Part shown: in pieces, positions 16,023-24,265 of the stretch
Layout: each line of letters starts with the position of its first letter
Numbering within the stretch: position 1 is the stretch's first letter
From: Paraburkholderia tagetis
GTDB lineage: Bacteria; Pseudomonadota; Gammaproteobacteria; Burkholderiales; Burkholderiaceae
NCBI RefSeq assembly: GCF_022213065.1
Contig: NZ_JAKLJA010000044.1
Location: 1-49,202 of the forward strand
DNA length: 49,202 nucleotides
Reading direction: 5' to 3'
Notes under the pieces: generated by a model
The model's database searches: none
What the model was told of the DNA's origin: nothing
Seen by the model: only the letters and a program-made list of their open reading frames with translations
Translations under genes and position numbers: made by a program

Positions 16023-16582
16023 AGCGTGATTCCTTTGGCCTTGAGCGCTTGGGCCAGCGTGTGGGTGGCCCGCGAACAGTGCGTTTTCACGCTCCCTTCG
16101 GAACAGCCCATGGCGGCGGCGGTTTCGGCGACATCCATATCTTCCCAGTAACGCATCAGAAACGCTTCCCGTTGACGTGCCGGCAATTTCTGGATCTCTT
16201 CGTCGATCAGATTGAGAACCTGAGCGCGCTCGATCTGCTGCTCGCTGCTTTCCGCGCCCGCTGAACCCGACTCGGCCTCGAAGGTTTCGAGAATGTCGAA
16301 ATCCTCGTCCTCGGCGTTGCCGAGCGACGAAAAGAGGCTCACCCACGTATTGCGTACCTTCTGCCGACGAAAATAGTCGTGCATCGTGTTCTGCAAGATG
16401 CGCTGAAAGAGCAGCGGCAGTTCGGCGGGGGGGCGGTCTCCGTATTTTTCCGCGAGCTTGATCATCGCGTCCTGCACGATATCGAGCGAGGCGTCGTCGT
16501 CGCGCACGGCGTAGACCGTTTGCTTGAACGCGCGTCTTTCGACGCCCGCCAGGAAGTCGGCGAGTTCCTTGTCTGATGCCAT
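16019..16582 (-). CDS. ECF-family RNA polymerase sigma factor
   Basis: The 187-residue protein has sigma region 2 (DDDASLDIVQDAMIKLAEKYGD and LLFQRILQNTMHDYFRRQK) and region 4 (IQKLPARQREAFLMRYWEDMD with the helix-turn-helix VAETAAAMGCSEGSVKTHCSRA), joined by an acidic linker (EDEDFDILETFEAE). It directs RNA polymerase to a specific promoter set, probably in an envelope-related response given its downstream membrane proteins. It is the first gene of the operon sigma-DUF3619-DUF3106-RDD. The upstream region is shared divergently with ilvB. Confidence 0.93.
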   Translation of the reverse strand: MASDKELADFLAGVERRAFKQTVYAVRDDDASLDIVQDAMIKLAEKYGDRPPAELPLLFQRILQNTMHDYFRRQKVRNTWVSLFSSLGNAEDEDFDILETFEAESGSAGAESSEQQIERAQVLNLIDEEIQKLPARQREAFLMRYWEDMDVAETAAAMGCSEGSVKTHCSRATHTLAQALKAKGITL

Positions 16583-16834
16583 CCGTTGCAGGGCGCCGCC
16601 ACCAGCGTACGCGTAATCGTTCGAAAAATGTCGTAAAACTCGCGGATCCTAGCAAATTTTCACGCGATCCGGCTAGCCGGTGGCACGTGCGCTGGATAAA
16701 GCCGCGGCGACCGCTTGCCGCTCAGGTGCCGCGGGGATAGGGTCTTGCAGGGCTCGCCGCGCGTCGGCCCGCGAGTGGGGTTGGGCCTGTGCGCAACGTT
16801 TGTGCCTGATATGGCCGGAAATGGCAAGAATTGC

Positions 16835-16863
16835 TTGACCGAACAATGACTAAACGATATCTT
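16835..16863 (+). promoter_or_regulatory. Predicted sigma-70 promoter of ilvB
   Basis: TTGACC (16835-16840), a 17-bp spacer and TATCTT (16858-16863) form a good promoter. Transcription would start near 16870, giving a leader of about 140 nt to ilvB that contains the small upstream reading frame. The rest of the 425-bp spacer 16583-17007 shows no other feature I can support. Confidence 0.6.
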
Positions 16864-16909
16864 CGATGGTTCGCAACATAAGTGACTTGTCTCAATTCAG
16901 GTGTGGCCC

Positions 16910-17011
16910 ATGAGGCTCATCTGTCAACTGGACGCGCCGCTTGAACCCGAGCCACAAGCCCGGCAGAGAGCACCCGATCAATTTTTTGCCGAAAATTCGA
17001 AAGGTCAATGA
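16910..17011 (+). CDS. Small upstream ORF overlapping the ilvB start
   Basis: A 33-codon frame begins at ATG 16910, with an AGGTG box a few bases upstream, and ends at TGA 17009-17011. That stop overlaps the ilvB start ATG (17008) as ATGA. It lies entirely in the predicted ilvB leader. The peptide is not enriched in Ile, Leu or Val, so it does not look like a classical attenuator peptide. The overlap geometry fits translational coupling. It may also be chance; expression is not known. Confidence 0.4.
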   Translation: MRLICQLDAPLEPEPQARQRAPDQFFAENSKGQ

Positions 17012-18786
17012 TGAATATGCCCAGCGCGGAATTCTCCACGTCGGTCCCCCCTTCGCAAGAATCTGACTCCCAGGCTCATCCCTCCATCGGCGGAACCGTG
17101 CTGATGAAGGCGCTTGCCGACGAGCAGGTCGAATTCATTTGGGGTTATCCCGGCGGCTCGGTACTTTACATTTACGACGAGCTGTACAAGCAGGACAAAA
17201 TCCAGCACGTCCTCGTGCGCCACGAACAGGCAGCCGTGCATGCGGCCGATGCCTATTCGCGTTCGACCGGCAAGGTCGGCGTGTGCCTCGTGACCTCGGG
17301 GCCTGGCGTCACCAATGCGGTGACCGGCATCGCGACGGCCTATATGGACTCGATCCCGATGGTGATCATCAGCGGCCAGGTGCCTACCGCCGCGATTGGT
17401 CAGGACGCCTTCCAGGAGTGCGATACGGTCGGCATCACGCGTCCCTGCGTGAAGCACAACTTCCTCGTGAAGGACGTGCGCGAACTCGCCGCTACCGTCA
17501 AGAAAGCTTTCTACATTGCGCGCACCGGCCGTCCCGGCCCCGTGCTGATCGACATTCCCAAGGATGTGTCCAGAACGCCGTGCGCGTACGAACCGGTCAA
17601 AAACGTCGCGCTGCGCTCGTACAACCCGGTCACCAAGGGCCACTCGGGGCAGATCCGCAAGGCGGTGTCGCTGCTCCTCTCGGCCAAGCGCCCGTACATC
17701 TACACCGGCGGCGGCATCATCCTCGCGGATGCGTCGCGCGAGCTGAACCAGTTCGCCGACCTGCTCGGCTACCCGGTCACGAACACGCTGATGGGCCTGG
17801 GCGGCTACCGCGCGAGCGACCGCAAGTTCCTCGGCATGCTCGGCATGCACGGCACTTACGAAGCCAATATGGCGATGCAGCACTGCGACGTGCTGATCGC
17901 AATCGGCGCACGCTTCGACGACCGCGTGATCGGCGACCCGGCGCACTTCGCTTCGCGTCCGCGCAAGATCATTCATATCGACATCGACCCGTCGTCGATC
18001 TCGAAGCGCGTGAAGGTCGATATCCCCATCGTCGGCGACGTCAAGGAAGTGCTCAAGGAACTCATCGAGCAGCTTCAGCACGCCGAGCATGGCCCGGATA
18101 CGGCCGCGCTTGCCGACTGGTGGAAGGACATCGAAGGCTGGCGCGAGAAGAACTGCCTGAAGTTCGACCGCAGCAGCGAGATCATCAAGCCGCAATACGT
18201 GGTGGAAAAGGCGTGGGAGCTCACGGGCGGCAACGCGTTCGTGTGCTCGGACGTGGGCCAGCACCAGATGTGGGCCGCGCAGTTCTATCGCTTCAACGAG
18301 CCGCGCCGCTGGATCAACTCGGGTGGCCTCGGCACCATGGGCTTCGGCCTGCCGGCGGCGATGGGCGTGAAGATGGCGCACCCCGACGACGACGTGCTGT
18401 GCATCACGGGCGAAGGCTCGATCCAGATGTGCATTCAGGAGCTGTCGACCTGCAAGCAGTACGACACGCCCGTGAAGATCATTTCGCTGAACAACCGCTA
18501 CCTCGGCATGGTCCGCCAGTGGCAGCAGATCGAATACAGCAAGCGCTATTCGCATTCGTACATGGATGCGCTGCCTGACTTCGTGAAGCTTGCCGAAGCG
18601 TACGGCCACGTCGGCATGCGGATCGAAAAGACGGCTGATGTGGAGCCGGCGCTCAAGGAAGCGCTGCGCCTGAAGGACCGCACGGTGTTCCTCGATTTCC
18701 AGACCGACCCTTCCGAGAATGTCTGGCCGATGGTTCAGGCCGGCAAGGGCATCACTGAGATGCTGCTCGGCTCGGAAGACCTGTAA
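17008..18786 (+). CDS. ilvB: Acetolactate synthase, large (catalytic) subunit
   Basis: ThDP-dependent enzyme condensing pyruvate with pyruvate or 2-oxobutyrate, the first common step of valine, leucine and isoleucine synthesis. The 592-residue protein has the catalytic glutamate in VRHEQAAVHAADAY, the central FAD/TPP middle domain (MLGMHGTYEANMA) and the C-terminal ThDP motif GEGSIQMCIQELS through NNRYLGMVRQWQ. The GEG variant of the usual GDG motif appears here. Start ATG 17008 or 17011; both follow AAGG. The regulatory subunit ilvN is 127 bp downstream. Biosynthetic type (IlvB/I/G) rather than catabolic AlsS, as shown by the ilvN partner. Confidence 0.97.
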   Translation: MMNMPSAEFSTSVPPSQESDSQAHPSIGGTVLMKALADEQVEFIWGYPGGSVLYIYDELYKQDKIQHVLVRHEQAAVHAADAYSRSTGKVGVCLVTSGPGVTNAVTGIATAYMDSIPMVIISGQVPTAAIGQDAFQECDTVGITRPCVKHNFLVKDVRELAATVKKAFYIARTGRPGPVLIDIPKDVSRTPCAYEPVKNVALRSYNPVTKGHSGQIRKAVSLLLSAKRPYIYTGGGIILADASRELNQFADLLGYPVTNTLMGLGGYRASDRKFLGMLGMHGTYEANMAMQHCDVLIAIGARFDDRVIGDPAHFASRPRKIIHIDIDPSSISKRVKVDIPIVGDVKEVLKELIEQLQHAEHGPDTAALADWWKDIEGWREKNCLKFDRSSEIIKPQYVVEKAWELTGGNAFVCSDVGQHQMWAAQFYRFNEPRRWINSGGLGTMGFGLPAAMGVKMAHPDDDVLCITGEGSIQMCIQELSTCKQYDTPVKIISLNNRYLGMVRQWQQIEYSKRYSHSYMDALPDFVKLAEAYGHVGMRIEKTADVEPALKEALRLKDRTVFLDFQTDPSENVWPMVQAGKGITEMLLGSEDL

Positions 18787-18821
18787 CGGCAGTTGCACGG
18801 CGCCGTTCCGACTTCGCGCAG

Positions 18822-18846
18822 CGCGCGCCCACACAACGGGCGCGCG
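18822..18846 (+). other. GC-rich hairpin between ilvB and ilvN
   Basis: CGCGCGCCC (18822-18830) and GGGCGCGCG (18838-18846) form a perfect 9-bp stem with a 7-nt loop. No T tract follows, so it is more likely an mRNA processing or stability element than a terminator. Confidence 0.5.
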
Positions 18847-18913
18847 GGTTCGCGGGGAAGGGCGGTAGCCCCGTCTGCCCAATACGAACCCTGGATAAAT
18901 CGCGGATCACATC

Positions 18914-19405
18914 ATGAGACACATTATTTCCGTTCTGCTGGAAAACGAGCCGGGCGCACTCTCGCGCGTGGTCGGCCTCTTCTCCGCACGCGGTTACAAC
19001 ATTGAAACCTTGACGGTGGCGCCGACCGAAGACCGTTCGCTGTCGCGCATGACCATCGTTTCCATTGGCTCGGACGACGTGATCGAACAGATCACGAAGC
19101 ATCTGAACCGCCTGATCGAGGTGGTAAAGGTGGTCGACCTGACCGAGGGCGCCCACATTGAGCGCGAGCTGATGCTGATCAAGGTAAGGGCGGTCGGCAA
19201 GGAACGCGAAGAGATGAAGCGGATGGCGGACATTTTCCGCGGCCGCATCATCGACGTCACCGAAAAGACCTACACGATCGAACTGACGGGTGCGAGCGAC
19301 AAGCTCGACGCGTTCATCGAAGCGATCGACGCCGCCGCGATTCTCGAAACCGTTCGCACGGGCAGTTCGGGCATCGGGCGCGGAGAGCGCATTCTGAAGG
19401 TGTGA
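18914..19405 (+). CDS. ilvN: Acetolactate synthase, small (regulatory) subunit
   Basis: Regulatory partner of IlvB that confers valine feedback inhibition. The 163-residue protein has the N-terminal ACT domain (MRHIISVLLENEPGALSRVVGLFSARGYNIETL, residues about 1-33 shown in part) and a C-terminal domain with the ELMLIKV strand and the FRGRIIDVT block. Length and order match the IlvH/IlvN family; the C-terminal domain is of the long IlvH type. Two hairpins follow in the gap to ilvC, so it probably shares one transcript with ilvB and ilvC. Confidence 0.96.
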   Translation: MRHIISVLLENEPGALSRVVGLFSARGYNIETLTVAPTEDRSLSRMTIVSIGSDDVIEQITKHLNRLIEVVKVVDLTEGAHIERELMLIKVRAVGKEREEMKRMADIFRGRIIDVTEKTYTIELTGASDKLDAFIEAIDAAAILETVRTGSSGIGRGERILKV

Positions 19406-19454
19406 CCCGACCACAGTAGCGGGTCGACCCGGTCAAGCACCGGAACTTGACCGG
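19404..19454 (+). other. Tandem hairpins between ilvN and ilvC
   Basis: The first stem is GACCCG (19404-19409) with CGGGTC (19420-19425), starting inside the ilvN stop codon. The second is CCGGTCAAG (19429-19437) with CTTGACCGG (19446-19454), perfect over 9 bp. Neither is followed by a T tract. They could set the relative stability of the ilvN and ilvC parts of the message. Confidence 0.5.
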
Positions 19455-19541
19455 ATGCCGAGCCCACGAGCGAAGCATCCGGCGCAGCACAAGCTAAAAG
19501 CAGTATCGAAATTCACCAAAGTATCTCGCCAAGGAACCATC

Positions 19542-20558
<1,017 letters not shown>

Positions 20559-20576
20559 TCTGACAGCGCAGTTCGG

Positions 20577-20607
20577 GTCGTGCGTACGGGTTTGCCCGTC
20601 GCACGAC
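20577..20607 (+). other. Hairpin downstream of ilvC
   Basis: GTCGTGCG plus ACGGG pair with CCCGT plus CGCACGAC around a TTTG loop, with one bulged T. No T tract follows. It lies just before the true terminator and may protect the ilv mRNA 3' end. Confidence 0.45.
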
Positions 20608-20622
20608 ACACAGCATCAAAGA

Positions 20623-20658
20623 AAGCCGCCCAGGTGGGATGAACCCTGGGCGGCTTTT
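20623..20658 (+). terminator. Rho-independent terminator of the ilvBNC operon
   Basis: A perfect 12-bp stem, AAGCCGCCCAGG (20623-20634) with CCTGGGCGGCTT (20645-20656), runs into a short T run. It ends 38 bp before psd. Confidence 0.85.
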
Positions 20659-20685
20659 GCTATCCTACGGTTTTCAAAATAATAG
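20657..20685 (+). promoter_or_regulatory. Predicted promoter of psd-pssA, abutting the ilvC terminator
   Basis: TTGCTA (20657-20662), 17 bp, TAATAG (20680-20685). The predicted start near 20692 is only about 4 nt before the psd ATG. No ribosome-binding site precedes that ATG, so near-leaderless translation is possible. Confidence 0.5.
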
Positions 20686-20695
20686 CGAAGCCACC

Positions 20696-21349
20696 ATGAA
20701 TTACCCTCATCCGATCATTGCGCGCGAAGGCTGGCCGTTCATCGCCATTGCGGCCGTCGTCGCGCTGCTGATCCATGCGGTCGCGGGCTTCGGACTCGCA
20801 TGGCCGTTCTGGCTGATCCTGATCTTCGTCGTCCAGTTCTTCCGCGATCCTCCGCGCCCGATTCCCACCCAGGCCAACGCCGTGCTGTCCCCCGCCGACG
20901 GCCGCATCGTTGCGGTTGAAACCGCACACGACCCGTATGCCAACCGTGAAGCGCTCAAGATCAGCGTGTTCATGAACGTGTTCAACGTGCACTCGCAGCG
21001 CTCGCCCGTGGACGGCGCCGTCGCGAAGGTCGAATACTTCCCGGGCGCGTACCTGAACGCCGCCATCGACAAGGCCTCGACCGAGAACGAGCGCAACGCC
21101 GTCGTGCTCACGATGGCCGACGGCACGACCGTCACCTCGGTGCAGATCGCCGGTCTCATCGCGCGCCGCATTCTCTGCTACGTGCGCGCCGGCGAGCCGC
21201 TCTCGCGCGGCCAGCGTTACGGCTTCATCCGCTTCGGCTCGCGTGTGGACGTCTATTTGCCGGTGGGCAGCCGTCCGCGCGTGTCGATCGGCGAAAAGGT
21301 GTCCGCTTCGTCGACGATCCTCGCCGAATTGCCTACGCAATCGGTATAA
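20696..21349 (+). CDS. psd: Phosphatidylserine decarboxylase proenzyme (short, Psd-II/archaetidylserine type)
   Basis: Membrane-associated pyruvoyl enzyme making phosphatidylethanolamine from phosphatidylserine. The 217-residue protein has an N-terminal hydrophobic region (two segments, about 15-50), the FMNVFNVHSQRSPVDG motif and the C-terminal RFGSRVDVYLP. The GS dipeptide there is the self-cleavage site whose serine becomes the pyruvoyl group. The length fits the short form common in Burkholderiales. The in-frame extension up to 20639 lies in the terminator and is rejected. pssA follows after 11 bp with an AAGGAGG box, so the two consecutive steps of PE synthesis are co-transcribed. Confidence 0.95.
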   Translation: MNYPHPIIAREGWPFIAIAAVVALLIHAVAGFGLAWPFWLILIFVVQFFRDPPRPIPTQANAVLSPADGRIVAVETAHDPYANREALKISVFMNVFNVHSQRSPVDGAVAKVEYFPGAYLNAAIDKASTENERNAVVLTMADGTTVTSVQIAGLIARRILCYVRAGEPLSRGQRYGFIRFGSRVDVYLPVGSRPRVSIGEKVSASSTILAELPTQSV

Positions 21350-21360
21350 GGAGGGCAGCG

Positions 21361-22236
21361 ATGGCCGGACTCAAACCGCGTCGACCCCGTAATTCCGCCG
21401 GTGCGCCGCTACCGCGCCCGTTTCGCCGTAACAAGGCGGTTCAGGATCCCGTGGGCGTCGCCGCGAGCCGACGCGCCGCGCGTCAGGATTTCCTGAAAAA
21501 GCGCGGCATCTACCTGTTGCCCAATGCGTTCACCACCGCGGCGCTGTTCTGCGGCTTCTTCGCGGTCGTGCAGGCCATGAACGTGCGCTTCGAAGTGGCG
21601 GCCATCGCCATTTTCGTGGCAATGGTGCTCGACGGCATGGACGGGCGCGTCGCGCGCATGACGCACTCGCAGAGCGCGTTCGGCGAGCAGTTCGACAGCC
21701 TCTCGGACATGGTCTCGTTCGGCGTTGCGCCCGCGCTCGTGATGTATGAGTGGGTGCTCAAGGACCTCGGGCGCTGGGGCTGGCTGGCGGCCTTCGTCTA
21801 CTGCTCGGGCGCCGCGCTGCGTCTCGCGCGGTTCAACACCAATATCGCCGTGGTGGACAAGCGCTTCTTCCAGGGCTTGCCGAGCCCGGCCGCAGCGGCG
21901 CTGATCGCCGGCTTCGTCTGGCTCGCCACCGACAACCGCGTGCCTGTGAAGCTTTCGTGGCTACCCTGGACCGCCTTCGTGCTGACGATCTACGCGGGCG
22001 TGACGATGGTTTCGAACGCGCCGTTCTACAGCGGCAAGGCGCTCGATGTGCGGCACCGCGTGCCGTTTGCGGCCACGCTGCTCGTGGTGGTGGCGTTCGT
22101 GCTCGTGTCGTCCGATCCGCCGTTGATGCTGTTCGGCCTGTTCGTGCTCTATGGCCTTTCGGGCTATGTGTTCTGGGCCTGGCAGAGCATTCGCGGGCGC
22201 ACGAACCCGGCGCGCTCGTTGCCGCGCGAGCGCTAG
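21361..22236 (+). CDS. pssA: CDP-diacylglycerol--serine O-phosphatidyltransferase
   Basis: Integral membrane enzyme of the CDP-alcohol phosphotransferase family making phosphatidylserine, the substrate of Psd. The 291-residue protein has a basic N-terminal stretch of about 45 residues and then multiple membrane helices. The diagnostic motif DGMDGRVARMTHSQSAFGEQ continues with DSLSDMVSFG and keeps all the conserved Asp, Gly and Arg residues. A terminator follows at 22295. Confidence 0.96.
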   Translation: MAGLKPRRPRNSAGAPLPRPFRRNKAVQDPVGVAASRRAARQDFLKKRGIYLLPNAFTTAALFCGFFAVVQAMNVRFEVAAIAIFVAMVLDGMDGRVARMTHSQSAFGEQFDSLSDMVSFGVAPALVMYEWVLKDLGRWGWLAAFVYCSGAALRLARFNTNIAVVDKRFFQGLPSPAAAALIAGFVWLATDNRVPVKLSWLPWTAFVLTIYAGVTMVSNAPFYSGKALDVRHRVPFAATLLVVVAFVLVSSDPPLMLFGLFVLYGLSGYVFWAWQSIRGRTNPARSLPRER

Positions 22237-22294
22237 GGCCAAGGCTCGGCGCCGCCGCACCGCCGCCGCAGCGCAATAGCGGGCAAACGTATGA

Positions 22295-22326
22295 AGGGCT
22301 GCGCAGATGCGCGGCCCTTTTTATTT
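22295..22326 (+). terminator. Rho-independent terminator of psd-pssA
   Basis: AGGGCTGCGC (22295-22304) and GCGCGGCCCT (22309-22318) pair over 10 bp with one G-T wobble and an AGAT loop, followed by TTTTTATTT. Confidence 0.85.
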
Positions 22327-22353
22327 GTGCCACGGGCCGCCGGCTGCCGCCAA

Positions 22354-22382
22354 TTGCGCTATCGACGGATTCCCGCTATAGT
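22354..22382 (+). promoter_or_regulatory. Predicted promoter of the leuA transcript
   Basis: TTGCGC (22354-22359), exactly 17 bp, TATAGT (22377-22382). The expected start falls at about 22389-22390, that is on the ATG of the leader peptide, giving a leaderless first reading frame. Confidence 0.55.
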
Positions 22383-22389
22383 CGGCGGC

Positions 22390-22473
22390 ATGGACACCAT
22401 CCAGTTCCCCCTCTCTTCTCTTCAAGCCGGCGCGCTGCTAAGCACGCTAGCGCTAGCGCGCCTGCCGCGCTGA
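22390..22473 (+). CDS. Putative leuA leader peptide (attenuator peptide)
   Basis: A 27-codon frame starts at ATG 22390 and ends at TGA 22471-22473, about 107 bp before leuA. Seven of 27 residues are Leu, including LL at 16-17 and the run LALARL at 20-25. Three of these codons (22438-22440, 22447-22449, 22453-22455) are CTA, a codon rare in high-GC Burkholderiaceae genes. Clustered rare codons for the pathway end product are the hallmark of a ribosome-mediated attenuator. No Shine-Dalgarno is present, but the ATG coincides with the predicted transcription start. Downstream, a hairpin at 22509-22527 and an alternative pairing 22517-22521 with 22541-22545 followed by T residues exclude each other. 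The function is inferred. Confidence 0.6.
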   Translation: MDTIQFPLSSLQAGALLSTLALARLPR

Positions 22474-22508
22474 TCTCGCTCGCCCTCCGTCTGCTTCGTT
22501 CATTGTCA

Positions 22509-22547
22509 GCGTCGCCAACGGTGGCGCGAACACCCAAAATCCGTTTT
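22509..22547 (+). promoter_or_regulatory. Possible leuA attenuator: mutually exclusive hairpins
   Basis: GCGTCGCC (22509-22516) can pair with GGTGGCGC (22520-22527) across a 3-nt loop. AACGG (22517-22521) can instead pair with CCGTT (22541-22545), which runs into further Ts. GGCGCG (22523-22528) is also complementary to CGCGCC (22457-22462) inside the leader peptide. The terminator-like stem is weak, so this is a candidate only. Confidence 0.4.
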
Positions 22548-22580
22548 TAGACACTGAACAAGTCCCCCTGGAGACCCGAA

Positions 22581-24125
22581 ATGGCAGCAGACAAGCTCAT
22601 CATTTTCGATACGACGTTGCGTGACGGCGAGCAATCGCCCGGTGCGTCGATGACGAAAGAAGAGAAGATCCGCATCGCGAAGCAACTCGAACGCATGAAG
22701 GTCGATGTCATCGAAGCGGGCTTCGCGGCCAGCTCGAACGGCGACTTCGACGCGATCCATACGATCGCCGGCATGGTGAAGGACAGCACGATCTGCTCGC
22801 TCGCACGCGCGAACGACAAGGACATCCAGCGCGCCGCCGACGCGCTCAAGCCCGCCGACCATTTCCGTATCCACACGTTCATCGCCACTTCGGCGCTGCA
22901 CATGGAGAAGAAGCTGCGCATGTCGCCCGAGCAGGTGCTCGAGCAGGCGAAGCTGGCTGTGCGCTTCGCGCGCAAGTTCACGAACGATGTGGAGTTCTCG
23001 CCCGAAGACGGCAGCCGTTCGGACATGGATTTCCTGTGCCGCGTGCTCGAAGCCGTCATCAACGAAGGCGCGACCACGATCAACATCGCGGATACCGTGG
23101 GCTATGGCGTTCCTGAGCTCTACGGCAACCTCGTCAAAACCCTGCGCGAGCGCATTCCGAATTCGGACAAGGCGGTGTTCTCGGTGCACTGCCACAACGA
23201 CCTCGGCATGGCCGTCGCGAATTCGCTCGCCGGCGTGCAGATCGGCGGCGCGCGTCAGGTGGAGTGCACGATCAATGGTCTGGGCGAGCGTGCGGGGAAT
23301 ACCTCGCTCGAAGAAATCGTCATGGCCGTGAAGACGCGCAAGGACTACTTCGGCCTCGACCTCGGTATCGACACTTCGCAGATCGTGCCGGCATCGAAGC
23401 TCGTTTCGCAGATCACCGGCTTCGTCGTGCAGCCGAACAAGGCGGTGGTGGGCGCGAACGCGTTCGCGCACGCGTCGGGCATCCACCAGGACGGCGTGCT
23501 CAAGGCGCGCGACACCTACGAGATCATGCGCGCAGAAGACGTGGGCTGGACCGCCAACAAGATCGTGCTCGGCAAGCTCTCGGGCCGCAACGCGTTCAAG
23601 CAGCGCCTGCAGGAACTCGGCATTGCGCTCGACAGCGAAGCGGAACTCAACACGGCGTTCGCCCGCTTCAAGGAGCTGGCCGACCGCAAGGCCGAAATCT
23701 TCGACGAAGACATCATCGCCATCGTGACTGAAGAATCGGCGGAGGCGCAGGAGAAGGAGCACTTCAAGTTCGTCTCGCTCGCGCAGCATTCGGAGACGGG
23801 CGAGCGTCCGCACGCGCGCGTCGTGTTCTCGGCCGACGGCAAGGAAGTGACCGGCGAAGCAGCGGGCAACGGCCCGGTGGACGCCACGCTGAACGCTATC
23901 GAAACCGAAGTCGGCAGCGGCTCGGAACTGCTGCTGTACTCGGTCAATGCGATCACGACGGGCACCCAGGCGCAGGGCGAGGTGACGGTGCGTCTGTCGA
24001 AGGCTGGCCGCATCGTCAACGGCGTGGGCACCGATCCGGATATCGTCGCCGCTTCGGCGAAGGCGTATATCTCGGCGCTCAACAAGCTCTACTCGGGCGA
24101 CAAGCTCAATCCGCAGCGCTCGTAA
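22581..24125 (+). CDS. leuA: 2-isopropylmalate synthase
   Basis: Condenses acetyl-CoA with 2-ketoisovalerate, the committed step of leucine synthesis, using the product of the ilv genes upstream. The 514-residue protein starts its TIM barrel with FDTTLRDGEQSPG and carries the metal-binding HCHNDLGMAVANS strand, the ECTINGLGERAGN motif and the C-terminal LeuA regulatory (dimer) domain from about residue 390 (TATLNAIE-type strands) that senses leucine. The length is standard for the proteobacterial short form. ATG 22581 has GGAG about 10 nt upstream. It appears to have its own promoter and leader; it is not joined to leuBCD here. Confidence 0.97.
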   Translation: MAADKLIIFDTTLRDGEQSPGASMTKEEKIRIAKQLERMKVDVIEAGFAASSNGDFDAIHTIAGMVKDSTICSLARANDKDIQRAADALKPADHFRIHTFIATSALHMEKKLRMSPEQVLEQAKLAVRFARKFTNDVEFSPEDGSRSDMDFLCRVLEAVINEGATTINIADTVGYGVPELYGNLVKTLRERIPNSDKAVFSVHCHNDLGMAVANSLAGVQIGGARQVECTINGLGERAGNTSLEEIVMAVKTRKDYFGLDLGIDTSQIVPASKLVSQITGFVVQPNKAVVGANAFAHASGIHQDGVLKARDTYEIMRAEDVGWTANKIVLGKLSGRNAFKQRLQELGIALDSEAELNTAFARFKELADRKAEIFDEDIIAIVTEESAEAQEKEHFKFVSLAQHSETGERPHARVVFSADGKEVTGEAAGNGPVDATLNAIETEVGSGSELLLYSVNAITTGTQAQGEVTVRLSKAGRIVNGVGTDPDIVAASAKAYISALNKLYSGDKLNPQRS

Positions 24126-24201
24126 GCAGCGGCGAGCGGCGGGGGGCTTTCACCCCGCGTGAGCCGCTCAAGTGAGCCGATCAAATAAGTGGATCAAATG
24201 A

Positions 24202-24240
24202 AAAGCCCCCGTGCTCGCGAGAGCGCGGGGGCTTTGTTTT
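24202..24240. terminator. Bidirectional terminator between leuA and the BamE-like gene
   Basis: AAAGCCCCCGTGCTC and GAGCGCGGGGGCTTT form a 15-bp stem (one G-T wobble) with a GCGA loop. T-rich sequence follows on the plus strand, and the A residues on the left serve the convergent minus-strand gene. Confidence 0.85.
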
Positions 24241-24265
24241 GGTCTTTTCGCGGCGGGCGACGGGC

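Noticed and set aside
17005..18882. 625-codon minus-strand frame opposite ilvB
   Set aside because: Shadow of ilvB in the antisense frame; no recognisable motif.
20639..20695. Longer N-terminus for psd
   Set aside because: The extra codons lie in the ilvC terminator and the predicted promoter; the family N-terminus begins at 20696.
22446..22457. Perfect 12-bp palindrome GCTAGCGCTAGC
   Set aside because: Explained by alternating CTA and GCG codons of the leader peptide; no independent sign of an operator.
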